Counted from the first letter of the stretch, positions 12,390 through 25,498 are shown. The stretch: DNA of 64,000 nucleotides from Linum tenue (GCA_946122785.1 CAMGYJ010000004.1:60520679-60584678), one strand, 5' to 3'. The notes: a model not told the origin generated them from the letters alone. Made by a program: numbers and translations.

Positions 12390-13884
12390 GAGATAGCTAC
12401 CTTTTGTAAATGGTGACCTAACAAGGGAAATGGCACCTAATTAAGGTGTCATTATGGTCGCCATTCTTCCCTCAAGCTTACGATTGCTTCTGGTATGTGG
12501 TGAGTTGCTCTAGAGGTAGAATAACCCCCTGTAAAGACTGGTCTTCAAATGCTGGTCGAGATGATCTATGTATACACCTTTTCATAAGGCTTTCTTAGAG
12601 ATCTTCTGGGAAGGTAACCCTTTTGATCTCAAATCTTCGAAATACTTTCAACTTAATGCTCCATTAGGAAGGAATATCTAATCGAACTAAACTGAAATAA
12701 ACCTTATGGAAAATGTGCCCGAGCCATTTTTTGTCGACAATTTGGGCTGTCATTCTGAACTTTGAATTCCAATTCCATTTCTGACGTCCATCCTTCTAGT
12801 CCTAATGTCTCTAGCTTGTACAAGGTATTCCACTAGAGTATCATTACAGGAAAATGCACAAAATACTATCCAGAAGGTATAAAAATTGTGAAAACATCCC
12901 TAGAGGAGAGGTAAACTCACCTTTGAGCAATTACCAAGAAAATCCAAGTCAATATGGAAAAATATATGCTAAAGTCATGTAATACATGCCATGAAATATA
13001 GTTGTTAAATGTACATCTTATGTGTCATCAAATAACCATATACTTGAAATTTGCTTGTCCCCAACTAAACCATACTCAAAATCATACAACTCACTTGACC
13101 TTTATGATAACACATAACTTTGGATCGTAGCCGTAGGTAGTGGATCATAAGCAACTTACAAGGTCAACTCTCGCACTTAGAGAACCAGACCACATTAGTG
13201 AGCTACTGATAACACAATATTTGTACATGTTTTCCCCACAAGTCTTGATCGTTTAGCTTGACATTTGATCATTTCTTGGCCTATTTTTTGTAGGTTGTGC
13301 TTCTTTGTGACATTTCAGGTCCTAGTAGGTGAATGAAGGCTTAGGAATGAGTTTGGGATGATTGGACAAAGTTGGGACGTTCTACATGAGCAGAGGAGGT
13401 CTGCACAGCCTGGAATCCATCTTGCACGATCGCGCAAGGTGGGTCGTGCAAGGAGAATGGCACGGTCAAGGGTGCACGGGACGTGCAAGGCGACCCTCGA
13501 CCATGCAGAGTGGCCATAGATTTGGCACTGGCAAAGCCTGGTTGTGCACGTTCGTGCCATAACCGTGCACGAGCGCTTGAAGAATCCTAATGAAATGGCA
13601 CGTTTTGACCTGCACGGCAGAATGATGGAGTTTCTCGGTCGTACACCGACCGTGCAATCGAGCAATTGTTGGTTCTAAACCCAATTTCGGATGTTTGGGA
13701 AGATAATCAACTTTTTAGAGCAAAAACAGAGCTCTAGAGAGAGATAGTAACGAAGAACACGACCTAGGAGCTATCTTGAGCTGATTTCTCACCATTGAAG
13801 CCTGGATTTTGTCCCAAGGAGTGAAGATTGACATTCCAGAGCTGATTATACACATCTCCATGAGTATGGTTGATTTCTATTTGG

Positions 13885-13888
<4 letters not shown>

Positions 13889-13927
<39 letters not shown>
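13889..13927. repeat. (CT)n microsatellite
   Basis: An uninterrupted CT dinucleotide run of about 38 bp lies in the retrotransposon-like region. It is likely length-polymorphic. Confidence 0.95.
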
Positions 13928-13929
<2 letters not shown>

Positions 13930-15364
13930 GGATTAAACCTCCTTCTCACTTGGGTATGAAGAACCCTAGTTCCATGTGTTATGTATCTTGTTTGTAATGA
14001 CCTTTGGATGCTATACTGGTTGGTTTTAATCAATTGACACCTGATTTGTTGAATCAATTGGATCTTGATCACATTCTCTTGATTTATGCTTTGACCTATG
14101 ATAGATAGAATCTGATTAGGTTAATAGAGCTTCTACGATTGTTAGTAGTGAATTGATTGTATGAGAGTCAGACAATTCACTAATTTGTACGGGAATTTAT
14201 TCTAGTAGTGGAGATCTTTGTGTATTGCCTAGAATTTTATTTTGGTAAAGGTTATTCGCCTGTTGGGTGTTTTGGCTAAGATGGCCTGGTCGGCTTAAGA
14301 GATTCCAAGCTATTTTCGAAACTTCCGCAGTTTAATCAATAGTAAAACAACCAAAGGAAAATACAACTTGGACCTAATTGAGGAGCTAGGAGGACGCATA
14401 CCCGAGTGACTCTTCTGGTTTTGAAAATCGAACAATTTACTTGTTTTCCTTGTTCTTTGCTCTATGCATTTTCACTATAATTTGATTGCTAATAGACATT
14501 CACGAAGTAGACAGTATAGCTAAGACTCGAGTTGATAATTTAAACCACACCCACTTTACTGCAGTCTTCCGTAGTGGTTATACTAGGCCATTATGGAAAT
14601 GTTGTGTTTTTGTGAGTAAACTATGTACATATCTCGTAAGAACAATCTGACCTACTTACACCAATCATGAATAATCAACTAAGCACGAGAGTCCCAATAC
14701 GCATAGTGAAGTCTTTTGCAAACTTTTTTTCGAATTTAAGAACATCTCTACATTTGTTTGATAACTAACTATAGTTTTTCTCTCTTTTTTAGTTTGCTTG
14801 CCAAGTTGTCATATTTAGTACAAGGGGTTTTTGTTTCTTACTACTAGTGATTGAGTAAGAGCAATTTATGTGTTTTAGCACGCGCATAAGGACTTCATTA
14901 ACTTCTTATCCTTGATCATTATGGAAATCTCATTCATAGACTTAGTCTGAAATTGGTACTTCATTCAACATGGATTGTACTAAGCAAACAACATCATACA
15001 CTCGTGAATCGAGTTTTAATCGGATATTTTTTTTTATCTCCTGTGCAGTGAATGATTGTCTCACACTTTACCATACCCTACACTTATTTTTTAGAGACAC
15101 TTTTCTTATATTTGATTGTTGCTGCTTACAGATTGACTTGTGAGAATCACATATTGTCCTAGCTAGTATGATAAAAAGAGGTTAACTTTTGAATTTGATA
15201 TCTTCTCATATAATCTCTCATCGCCATAATTTTGTTATGGGTGATGGTGATCAAGTAATTATATAAATCCAAATAGATATTCCTTCTCTTTCTCCTTGAT
15301 AATTTCTTACCCCATAAATTACCTTAGTTGCTAAATTCCATCAACCTCCACCCTAATTTCACAG

Positions 15365-15496
15365 ATGGCCAACACATCTCGAGGGCTGAAGGCTGTCCAT
15401 GTGAGCCTATCCATCCAAGTTCTTGCAGCGGACAAGAACATATATGTGGTTTTCGAAGAAAACGACCAGTCTGTGAAGGACATGTTCAATTGCTGA
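15365..15496 (+). other. Exon-like 43-residue open frame of unknown family
   Basis: An ATG directly follows a good splice-acceptor context (pyrimidines, then TTTCACAG). It opens a 43-codon frame beginning MANTSRGLKAVHVSLSIQ and containing FEENDQSVKDMF, ending at TGA 15494-15496. The amino-acid composition looks like real protein rather than repeat. I do not recognise the family and see no partner exons, so it may be a stray exon left by transposition or a pseudogene fragment. Confidence 0.3.
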
Positions 15497-17898
15497 AGCT
15501 GAAAAGAATCGTTTTGTTTTATTAATCGTGTGTCAATTATCTATTTTGGGAACAACCAAAGGAAAAGAGGTTCTAGCTTCTAACCAAGAAAGAAATTATG
15601 CCGAGAGGGAAAACCAGGAAACTAACCACTCTGTTTGTTTTACATGCATGTCTACGTACGTGGGCTTGGGTGGGGGGAACAGGTGGTTTGTCTTATAACT
15701 GTTTGTCTAGCTCGATCTGTTACTCTAGGGAAGCTGGCAATAGCATAATACATAGTATTTATTCATTTCATCATCGTATTTATACAGGTTTCCATAAAAC
15801 AAAAAATCATCGTATTTGAGTAGTTTGATGTTAGAGTGCTAATACCAATTGTTATAAGAATTGAACCGAATCAAAGATTTGAATTGTACGTAGAACCACT
15901 AAACCAGTTACAATAGAGCGGTTTGCTTTATTTGATTGGATAGTTAGAATGGATCCAATGATTTTTAACGATTTGACATGAAACCATATGAACCACCACA
16001 GTTTGACTGATACATTGGCTCACAATTTTAGTTGAAGCTATTGACACTTGTCGCCTTATTTTTTTATAATGGATTTGAGTTAGATCTATTTGAGACACTT
16101 TATGTTTCAACTATTTCCCGAAATTTAGTTTTAGTAAGTAAGTTTGACGTTTGTGGTTTAAAAGTTAATCATGAAGATTTTAGGAGAGGAATTTTTGCAT
16201 CCTCATCCATATACCCATGGATTTTAGGTACCCGTGGATAATACACGCTCCGTACATCGTACATTATTTATCTAAAATTCAACATGTAGATCTTTAACGA
16301 TAATACTAAGTGGACCCAATAGCGTAGCCAGGATTTCATTTAAGTTGGGTCCGATATAAAAATAAAACAATAAATTAATATTTAAATAATCCATGACGTG
16401 TGTTCTTAGTTTATCAACTAATTTTCATTTGAAGGTAGAGAATTTGACACTAAATTATGAATTAGTAAACTTAGAACAAACAATTAAAGACATAGCTTTA
16501 TGTAAAATAGACTCGTTTTTACCAACACCCAGCGTGGCCAATTGTAACCACAAAGTTCTAATATCAACTGGGGCCTAGATGTACTATTACTGAACAAATA
16601 GTCTATTATCTAGCAACCATGTCATAATGTTGATTACTAAGCTAAAGTTACAAAGAAAGGAAAGTTTATTCGAATTCAATTATGAGAAAGCTCACTCAGT
16701 TATGTGTCCCCCTAGTGTGTAATTAGGTCAGAGTTGTAATTCCCTTAGTTCATTTACTAATAATTATATTGCAGAAGATCTGGTATTAGCTTCGAATCTC
16801 GACTAAATCAGACCAAACCCTCTTAAACAGATAGCCGGAGGGAGATTATCCTCAACCGGACTCAAGTTTTAAGGCAATGTAGATAGACCTCCTATAATGG
16901 AATGGATTCAAGTACAAAGCAATGAATAATTCACTATTCGCGCAATCCATTCACTACTTCCGATTGAAGTTTCTCTCTTAACCTAATCAGAGGTTATCTC
17001 TTCTAGGTTAAAATAGTAATAAAAAAATGTGATCAAGACTCATCAATTCATAAAAATGCTTCAATTGAGTATAATCAATCATTTCAACAAACCAAGCGTT
17101 CATACAATATTATCCTAACATCCAGAACTAGGGTTCTTCCTACTCAAGTGAAGAGGAAGTTTACTCCATTGAGAAAGATGAAAACACTAAGGCTGAAGTA
17201 GAGATTATCAAGCTAGTGGTGAAATATGTTTCGTAACATCGTCTGCCTCTCCAACAGGAAGAATCCAAGATCCAATGGTCAACCGGATGCTCAAATCAGC
17301 TCCCAGGGTGGACTTTTCGATACTTTCTCTCTCTAGGGTGTAAAACTCTATTTCTCCCTCAAAAACTCTAATCCCCTCCAATTTTGCCAGGTCGGTGACT
17401 TAAACTTTAGAGATTCCCGAGCTACAGTCTAAGTCACGACCATAGCCTACTTCTCCAGCCCGTAACTTCTGTCAAAATGTTGTCGTGGCTGGAATCCGTA
17501 AATCGAGGGCTAGGGTTATGAACAGAGAGTTACGGGCATGATCGTAACTTGAGAGGTCAGCCCATAAATTTCGGAGATGCTTCTGCTTCTCCAGGCTGAC
17601 TAACGACCATGGTTGGTAAGTTACGATCCAGGCCATAACCTGGAGTGCTGAACAGTAACCTTATTGAAGGCTTTTGTTCCTCGACGCGTGAAACGATCTT
17701 GCGTCAATTGGTATCAGAGTCTGGTTTCGAGTTTCGACAAAGCCACGAGCTATGCCGCCGTGCCGAAGAAGAACACCGCCTGCTTTTCCAGAAAGTCACC
17801 ACCAACGCAGCTGCCCATCATATCCGGGACACATCGGATCGTGTCGCCAAGCTCGACCTGCAGCTACGTGCGACTGGGGAGGAATGCGAGCAGCTTCG

Positions 17899-18087
17899 AG
17901 CTGTCATCTGTATAAAAAAGGGAGAGCTTACCTGTCATTGCCATTCTATTGACCAATATGTTATCAGTTAGATACTTTACCAATTTAGATAACTTTCAAT
18001 AAAAGAACTTCTACCTTCTTCTCCATTCTCTCTATTCATTCCGTTCCTAGCTCCAATTCGCCAGAATCCATTAGTTCGATCCTTACA
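17899..18087 (+). repeat. Left LTR of the Ty3 element (5' part unclear)
   Basis: Matches 22597-22785 without gaps, ending GATCCTTACA just before the PBS. The first about 26 bases of the right LTR (TGTAACAACCCG...) have no clear counterpart here, so the outer edge is truncated or rearranged. Confidence 0.85.
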
Positions 18088-18119
18088 AAATGGTATTCAG
18101 AGCCTGTCATCTGGCAACA

Positions 18120-21100
18120 ATGGCGACGAACACTTTACGTATCGTCGATTTGGAGTCTCAAATGGCGGCGGTGCAGCAAAAGCTGGATTCGCAACATCAA
18201 GATCTGAAATCCGCCATTGCCGAGCTCGCTACTTCAACCAAGGATAACATCGACACGCTCACCGCTTCTCTTACGCGTTTGCGCGACCAGTCTCCGAAGC
18301 GTTCTTCTCCGTCGGGCTCTCAATCACACTTTCCCGAACCTCCGTCGTTCCGCTCTCAACATCGCCATCCGTCGTTGTTGGATCATTATCCACGACTGGA
18401 GTTTTCCTATTTCTCTGGTACAGATCCTCACGTTTGGGTGACCAAGTGTGCGAAGCTGTTCAACCTGTATTCGATTCCGGAAGATCAGAAGGTGGAGTTG
18501 GTTTCGTACTACTTGGAAGGCCGAGCTCACACATGGTTTGAGGGCAGGTCCTTTCGTCGTTTCCCTCTAGTTTGGGGGCAGTTCGTTGAGGAATTACTTC
18601 ACCGGTTTGGGAATCAAGATCAACTCAACGTCGTCGCCGCGTTCAAGCAGCTGCAACAGATGTCGACGGTTGCTCACTACCAGGAGGAGTTCGAAGATCT
18701 CCGTTCTAGGATGCTGCGTTTGAATCCAGATCTCAATGAATACTACTTCATCATGAGTTTTCTGGGAGGTCTCGATGATGAAATCCAGCCGCGAGTTCAG
18801 GTTCTTAATCCCCCTACCTTGGCGTGTGCATTCTATCAAGCTCGCCTCGAAGAATCGGCGATTGAAGCTCGTAAGAAGAAGGTCCGTGCTGTTCCTTCCA
18901 ATCGTTGGACTGCATCGACGTAAGCTTCTCCTTCCACCGCGGCTAATCGCTCTTCCCCACGGGACTCTCCTTCTTCGTCGCCTTTCTCACATGAGCGCAT
19001 TTCCATTCCGCGTGGCCAGGGTCTCTGTTACAAGTGTGGAGACAAGTACTTCCATGGCCATATCTGCTCGAAGAAGAAGCAGCTTCATTCCCTCTAGGCT
19101 GAGTCTTCCTTCCCTCTTGCTGCGGATGATGAGTTAGCCGAGGAATTTCAGGATGCCGAGCTGGAAGTTTCTTTGCAGGCTATGGGTACTGGGTTTTCAG
19201 GTAACTCGTTGCTTATTCCAGCCACAGCGGGATGTCGTGAAGTCACAGTTTTGATTGACACGGGCAGTTCCCACACTTTCCTGAACTCATTGAAGGCTGA
19301 GGAATTAAACTGTCATACAGAGGATATTGCCCCTATGCGAGTGAAAGTTGCTAGTGGACATACTCTGATGAGTAATGCAGTCTGTCGAGGATTCAATTGG
19401 AAGATGCAAGGGCAGGAATTCGATTTTGATGTTCGTACTTTGGAACTTCCAGCTCATGATTTGGTGTTAGGATGGGATTGGCTGGAAACAATTAGCCCAT
19501 TTCAGGTGGACTTGAAGAAACGGCAGTTTTCATTCGATTGGAAGGGGAAGGTTTTGACATTACAAGGGCTTACCAGAGATGGCCAGTGCAAGGCGATGAC
19601 TGGGAGGTCTTTCCAGCAGCTTCTTCGGAAGCAGCATTCTCACCTTACTGGGGCTGTGTTTGCTATTGAAGGACAGTCTGTGCCACCATCACCTACCCCT
19701 GACTTCCTCAAACCTCTGCTGACTACATATGCTGATGTTTTCGCAACACCCTCATCCCTACCCCCCAGCAGACCCTTTGATCATGCTATTCCATTGCTGC
19801 CCAATACGAAGCCCATCAATATACGCCCTTACCGTTTCCCTCATCATAAGAAGGCTGTAGCAGAGAAGTTAGTATCTGAAATGTTGGATTCGGAGTTTAT
19901 TCAAGAAAGTCGAAGTCCCTATGCCTCCCCTGTTCTGTTAATTGGGAAGAAAGATGGTAAATGGCGGTTCTGCGTCGATTACAGGGAACTGAACTCGGCC
20001 ACCATCAAAGACAAGTTTCCGATTCCACACATCGAAGATTTATTGGATGAATTGCACTGGGCTGTCATTTTCTCTAAGCTGGACCTCAGGGCAGGGTACC
20101 ATCAGATTCGAATGAGACCGGAGGATCAGTTCAAGACTGCTTTTCGCACCCATCAGGGACACTATGAATTCCGTGTCATGCCTTTTGGGTTAACGAACGC
20201 GCCTGCGACATTCCAAGCCTTGATGAACCAGGTTTTTGCCAGGTACTTGAGGAAGTTTATTTTGGTTTTCTTTGACGATATCCTCGTCTATAGTAAATCT
20301 GCTGAGGATCATTATCATCATCTTTCCACTGCTCTGAAATTGTTGCGTGAGCATAGCTTGTTCGCTAAGGAATCCAAGTGTTCCTTTGGACAGCCCACTG
20401 TTGAATATCTGGGGCATATAATTGATAAAGATGGGGTTTCTACGGATAGTGGTAAGGTGGCAGCTATGTCTGATTGGCCACGGCCAACTTCAGTTAAAGG
20501 ATTGCGTGGATTCTTAGGCCTCACGGGGTATTACAGGAAATTTATCAAGCATTATGGGATCATTAGCAGGCCACTGACTTTGTTACTAACCAAGAATGGG
20601 TTCCAGTGGTCAGCAGCTGCCGAGGAAGCCTTTGTTGCCCTGAAAAAAGCGATGGTGACTGTCCTGGTTTTAGCTCTTCCAGATTTTGACTTACCCTTCA
20701 CACTGGAGACTGACGCGTGTGGTACGGGTGTCGGAGCTGTTCTCTCACAGGGTGGCCGTCCTCATGTTTATTACAGCAAGGCTTTGGGAGTTCATAATCA
20801 AGGTTTAAGTACCTATGAGAAAGAGTATCTGGCAGTTTTGTTGGCAGTGGAGCATTGGCGACACTATCTTGAAGGGCGACAGCTCACTATACTAACTGAC
20901 CACGAAAGTTTGAAATTTTTACTTGGTCAGAAGTTGCACATTGCCATCCAAAAGAAGGGCTTACTGAAGTTGATGGGGTTGGATTTTCAGATAAAGTACA
21001 GGCGTGGGAAGTATAATGGAGCGGCCGATGCCTTGTCACGCATTTTTTATGATGAGATGGAAACAGGGGAGTGTAGTGCGTTGTTGTCCGTGCTGCCGAA

Positions 21101-22526
21101 GTGGCTCGTCGAGATTGAGCACACTTATGTGAATGATAGGGAAATGGCTGACCTGATTGCAGCAGTTGCAGTTAACTCCCATGGGCCCTCATTGTGGTCT
21201 TTCTCTTCTGGGATTCTACGATATAAGGGGGCTATTGTGGTTGGTTCTACTGGGTTTATGCGGGGTAAATTGTTGCATCTTTTCCATTCATCACCAGTAG
21301 GGGGACAATCAGGTACGCAAGTTACTTACCAACGCTTGAAAAGTCATTTTTATTGGCCGGGAATGAAGTCTGCAGTACGGAAATGGGTGGCTGAATGTGA
21401 AGTTTGTCAGCGTTGTAAGGCAGAGACGGTTGCATCTCCAGGCTTATTGCAGCCCCTTCCCATTCCTACTCAAGCTTGGAGGGATATTAGTCTGGATTTT
21501 GTTGAAGGTTTGCCTCTTTCTCATGGTAAACAGGTATTGTTAGTGGTGGTTGATCGGTTTACCAAAATGGCGCATTTCTTTGGTGTGAAACATCCTTATA
21601 CAGCAGCTGATATTGTTCAAGTTTTCTTCGATGGAGTTTTTAAGTATCATGGGATGCCATCTACAATAGTTTGTGACCGTGATGCGACTTTTACAAGCAG
21701 TTTCTGGACAGAATTCTTTTGCTTACAAAGGAAAGATTTACACTACTCTATGGCTTATCATCCACAAACGGATGGCCAAACAGAAAGAGTTAACAGATGC
21801 CTTGAAGACTACTTGCGTTGCATGACGTTCCACAGGCCTGCGGATTGGTTTTCTATGCTTACTCTTGCTGAGTGGTGTTATAACACTCACTATCACATCA
21901 GTATACACATGACACCCTTTGAAGCCCTCTATGGTTTTCCTCCTACATTCTTTGGCATTACTCCTGGTTGTACTACTTCTGTGGGAGCTGTGGAAGATAG
22001 GGTGACTCAGCAGCAACAATTGGTTCACTTCCTCGCTGATAATATCACTCGCGCTCAGAACCGACAGAAACAATATGCTGATCAGCGCCGTTCTGAACGA
22101 GTTTTCCAGCCTGCAGATTGGGTGTACCTCAAACTCCAGCCTTACCGTCAAGGGTCAGTCGTGGGTAGGCACGGAAATAAGCTTGGTGCTCGCTACTTTG
22201 GTCCCTATTAGGTTCTTGAGAAGGTGGGGAACGTGGCTTACAGATTGGCTCTTCCACAAGGATCTAAGGTTCATCCCGTGTTCCATGTCTCCCAGCTGAA
22301 GTTGTGTCGTTCTGTGGTACCTCCAGCTGCTTTACAGCTCCCTAATACAGATGCTCACGGTACGCTGAAGTTGGCTCCTTCTCATATTCTTGCTCGACGA
22401 TTTGTGAACAAGGGCAATAGGGCTATTACTCAAGTCTTGGTGCAGTGGACTCATCAAACTCCGGACGAAGCTACCTGGGAGGATTTGGCTGCATTCACAA
22501 GGGAGTTTCCTTCTTTTCCTGCATAG
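18120..22526 (+). pseudogene. Ty3/gypsy gag-pol polyprotein with three in-frame stops
   Basis: A single reading frame runs from ATG 18120 (or 18090, which overlaps the PBS) to 22526, broken by TAA 18921-18923, TAG 19095-19097 and TAG 22209-22211 and otherwise without frameshift. In order it shows: gag with a coiled-coil start; a zinc knuckle CYKCGDKYFHGHIC just after the first stop; protease with DTGSSH; reverse transcriptase with MPFGLTNAPATF and FFDDILVYS; RNase H with TDACGTGVGA; integrase zinc region and a D,D,E core (DFVEG, CDRDATF, YHPQTDGQTERVN); a GPY motif; and a chromodomain-like end (PDEATWED). In the integrase zinc region the usual GGHSG reads GGQSG, so one zinc-binding His is lost. 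Such an element could move only with help. Confidence 0.9.
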
Positions 22527-22570
22527 CATCAACAGCTTGAGGGCAAGCTGTTTCTGATGGGGGAGGGTTT

Positions 22571-22785
22571 TGTAACAACCCGATCAGCTAGATGCCAGCT
22601 GTCATCTGTATAAAAAGGGGAGAGCTTACCTGTCATTGGCATTCTATTGACCAATCTATTATAAGTTAGATACTTTACCAATTTAGATAACTTTCAATAA
22701 AAGAACTTCTACCTTCTTCTCCATTCTCTCTGTTCATTCCGTTCCTAGCTCCAATTTGCCAGAATCCATTAGTTCGATCCTTACA
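22571..22785 (+). repeat. Right LTR of the Ty3 element
   Basis: 215 bp, beginning TGTAA and ending TTACA, a perfect 5-bp terminal inverted repeat. It starts three bases after the polypurine tract and contains a CTGTATAAAAAG TATA-like site near 22605. Confidence 0.88.
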
Positions 22786-23040
22786 CCTGCCCTCCAAACT
22801 GAAATTAGACAGACGCGTGAGGAGTTGCAACAGAGTATGGATCAGATGGTCGGCTCGCTAAGAGTAGAGATGCAACGTGAATCGGCACGGGTCGGGGGCG
22901 CACTACGACAAGACCAAGAGGCTTACATGAAAAAAAATGGAAGCGCTCTCCTATGGATCTCTCTCGGAAGCAAACAAGACGAATCGTCAAATGCTCTCCT
23001 TTGGGCTCTGGCTCTCCCTCCATTCCGCTCGGCGACGTAA

Positions 23041-23214
23041 ACTACAATAACTATCACATAAACCAAATGATGTAAACTACCGTACATCAATTTTGTTACA
23101 TACATGTACACATTGATGATAATGCATCAATTTAACTACCACCAAAACCTAACGAACCCATTTTGAACGAAATTGGACTTCCTTATAAATTGCCTTGTCA
23201 AAATGTAAATCGGT
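23041..23214. other. Short spacer, nothing recognised
   Basis: AT-rich sequence between the gag-like fragment and the next hAT element. Confidence 0.4.
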
Positions 23215-23222
23215 ATTACTTG

Positions 23223-24411
23223 TAGGGCTGTTAATCGGTCTCCGGTTTTTCGGTTACCACCGAAACTGAACCGAAACCGTCGGTTTACTGACCAACCGAA
23301 AACCGTCGGTTGAGTGCGGTTTGCGGTTGCGGTTGGATGTCACCGGCCAGTGGGCAATTGTAGCGGTTAGCGGTTAAAAACCGCAACCGTACAGATTAAC
23401 CGCACAAACCGACGACCCAGACACATCGGATTCTCCTTCCCTGATCCCCTGACCTAAATGAACCCTAAAATCCTAAATCCCAAAATCGTGAGAGTCTCAC
23501 CCGCCGCTCCTCCCATTTCTGAACCCTAGCCAGTAGCCCCAACCCTCACCGGCCGCCTCCAGTCACCTCGTCCCCGTCGAGCTCGTCGGCCGTCGCAGCG
23601 CCGTGACGCCGTCCTCACTCCTCTCGCAGTCGAGCTCATCCCCTCCTGTCGCGTCGCATCGTCCCCGTCGAGCTCGTCCCCGCCGCTCCCATCATCGCGT
23701 CGCACCGCCGCCCTCCCGCCTCTCCCAGTCGAGCTCGTCCCCTCCCGTCGCGTCGCATCGTCCCCGTCGAGCTCGTCCCCGCCGCTCCCAGCCTTCGTCG
23801 CATCGCCGCCCTCGCGTCGCCGCTGTCCTCCAACAGAAGTCGTCGTCGCCGAACTCCCGCCCAGAACTCCCTCCCAGAACTCGACTCCTGCCGTCTTCTG
23901 CCCCGGAACCCCGCCGTCTTCTGCCCTGTTCTCCCCGCCGTCTTCTGCCCTGTTCTATCACCGATTCACCATCACCAATGTAAGTTCCAACAGAACAAAA
24001 ACATTAGTAGGGATTTGTGGATTATAGACCGGCAAAAGAGCTAGGAAAAGAGAGATCGAGAACAATAGTAGTTAGTACTCTATGCATGTAGTTAATTATT
24101 CTTTGTATTAATTAATTAGTAGCTGATGATGCGAAGAATGGAAAGCCTTCATTTTCACTCGAGCTTTGAATGTCTGGTTATATGGTCTTCAACTGGTTTG
24201 TGCTTCTCCTTTCATGTTCGTTGCCTGGGACGGAATGTTTCGGCTAACCGCCCGCTCAAACCGAGACCGACGATTTCGGTTGCCGGTTAACCGAGGATGG
24301 CGTCGGTGTCGGCTTCGGTTGAGGGAAACGGGTTGGTTTCGGTCTCGACTAACCGATGGTGCGGTTCGGTTAAACCGAAACCGCACCGACTAACAGCCCT
24401 ATTTACTTGTA
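23223..24411. mobile_element. Non-autonomous hAT element, 1189 bp
   Basis: The ends are inverted copies starting TAGGGCTGTTA. Below them are dense subterminal CGGTT/AACCG words (for example 23237-23410 and 24240-24395), the usual binding-site clusters of hAT elements. The 8-bp flanks ATTACTTG (23215-23222) and TTTACTTG (24412-24419) match at 7 of 8. The interior holds a GC-rich tandem repeat and no transposase. Confidence 0.85.
23627..23824 (+). repeat. 99-bp tandem duplication inside the hAT element
   Basis: The segment starting CAGTCGAGCTC at 23627 recurs at 23726. The period of 99 bp is a multiple of three, so the plus-strand frame 23603-23983 carries a 33-residue repeat rich in Ser, Pro and Arg. 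The frame looks compositional rather than functional. Confidence 0.7.
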
Positions 24412-24419
24412 TTTTGCTA

Positions 24420-25498
24420 ATAAATAAAGCTTTCATAATTATAAACAATGAAGCAAAGGCTTAGCTAGCTGGCTGGAGCCTGGAAATATTATGACCAAAG
24501 CTTCATATTCTATACGATGAATAAATAATCCCACAGTAATCCCATCCAAATAATCATGATTTCTTCTGTCCAAAAAAGGAATGATGATGAGTTGATGACT
24601 TGTTGGGCTACCCTACCCTACAGACTCCCCTTTCTTTATGAACTGAAGCAAATTAGATCAATGATTGGAAGGCTATTGAATTAGCTAGCATAAATATAAA
24701 TATAACTATGAATTTATGATTACTCTTTTAGACCTCACCCGACTGGACAAGTGACCGAATGCAAAAGCAGAATCCTCTACGTTTTATATATTATTTATGA
24801 TTCCAATATTATTTCTATTTCCCACTACTACTCAAAATTCAGTATGCCAAAATGGGCCACACAATAAGAGCAAGTAACAGCTTATAATCATTAATCCAGG
24901 ATTGTAATACCTTCATGGTTATACCGCAAAAGTAAGTGATAGAGCATTTTGCGTGAACCAGCAGTACGATTTCAGGCATTTTGCTTATAACTAGAGGAAG
25001 GTAGAAATTTGAAAAGACAAACACAGACAGTTGAACATGACACTTCTGGACCAGATGTACAAAGACAAATAGATACTCCGCGCCCAACTCAACTGTCTTT
25101 TATACGAGAAAATCCCCGAAAGATAACAAACGGAAGAACAACCCCGCCCCCACTGGAAAATGAAATGAAGCCCAAACTGGTCCTCACAAGTCACAAGTCA
25201 CAAGGGAAGAGAACAAAATGGTCACCACGAAAGCACAAGAAACAAACAAACGAACACTCAGAAATAAGTTTGACTTGCTACATTAACGTCCAATATAAAT
25301 AATAAACAGATTAGGGAAAAGGAAACCACTCTTTTTCTCTTTGTTTCCTGCAACTTCCATTCTTTGCTATGACTTGGTACCTTTTCGTTAAGGTTTGCTT
25401 TTACAGGAAGTCTGAAAAGGACTCCACACAAAGGACTCTCAAAACCCATTGCTCACGAACAACCCTAGATGTAGATCCAGTTCTGGCTGGTAACAAGT
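24420..25498. other. Spacer and 3' region of the RMC1-like gene, no other gene seen
   Basis: AT-rich between the hAT element and the stop codon at 25499-25501. The first few hundred bases left of 25499 should be the 3' untranslated region of the minus-strand gene; the polyadenylation site is not fixed. Confidence 0.4.

Larger units (their letters stand above)
12390..17640. other. Gene-poor region of old retrotransposon debris
   Basis: No intact gene. About 13330-13690 is GC-rich with many reiterations of GTGCACG/CGTGCA-type words, typical of LTR-element untranslated regions. About 14000-15300 is AT-rich and featureless. About 16960-17640 has on the opposite strand the same style of sequence as 13700-14060 (CTAGGGTTCTTC, ACTCAAGTGAAGAGG), suggesting pieces of related elements in opposite orientations. 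No paired LTRs were found by eye. Confidence 0.4.
17899..22785 (+). mobile_element. Ty3/gypsy chromovirus-type LTR retrotransposon, decayed
   Basis: Short LTRs flank a gag-pol region in the order protease, reverse transcriptase, RNase H, integrase (Ty3 order), with a chromodomain-like tail. The PBS at 18091-18104 reads TGGTATTCAGAGCC, the usual initiator-Met type with one extra T. A purine tract GATGGGGGAGGG lies just before the right LTR. Aligned LTR parts (189 bp each) differ at about seven positions by eye, so the insertion is not recent. The reading frame has three in-frame stops. Confidence 0.9.
17709..23040 (+). mobile_element. Remnant of a second LTR retrotransposon, split by the Ty3 element
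   Basis: A primer-binding site TGGTATCAGAG (about 17709-17719, complementary to initiator tRNA-Met) is followed 40 bp later by ATG 17752 and an open frame, as at the start of a gag gene. To the right of the Ty3 element (22786-23040) lies a charged, gag-like frame (PALQTEIRQTREELQQSM, then RVEMQRESARVGGALRQDQE). CCTGC occurs at 17857-17861 and again at 22786-22790, and the two halves are in frame across it. That makes it a candidate target duplication, but the left junction is not clean. Confidence 0.45.

Noticed and set aside
23603..23983. 126-residue Ser/Pro/Arg-rich frame with a 33-residue repeat
   Set aside because: Explained by a 99-bp GC-rich tandem repeat inside a non-autonomous hAT element.
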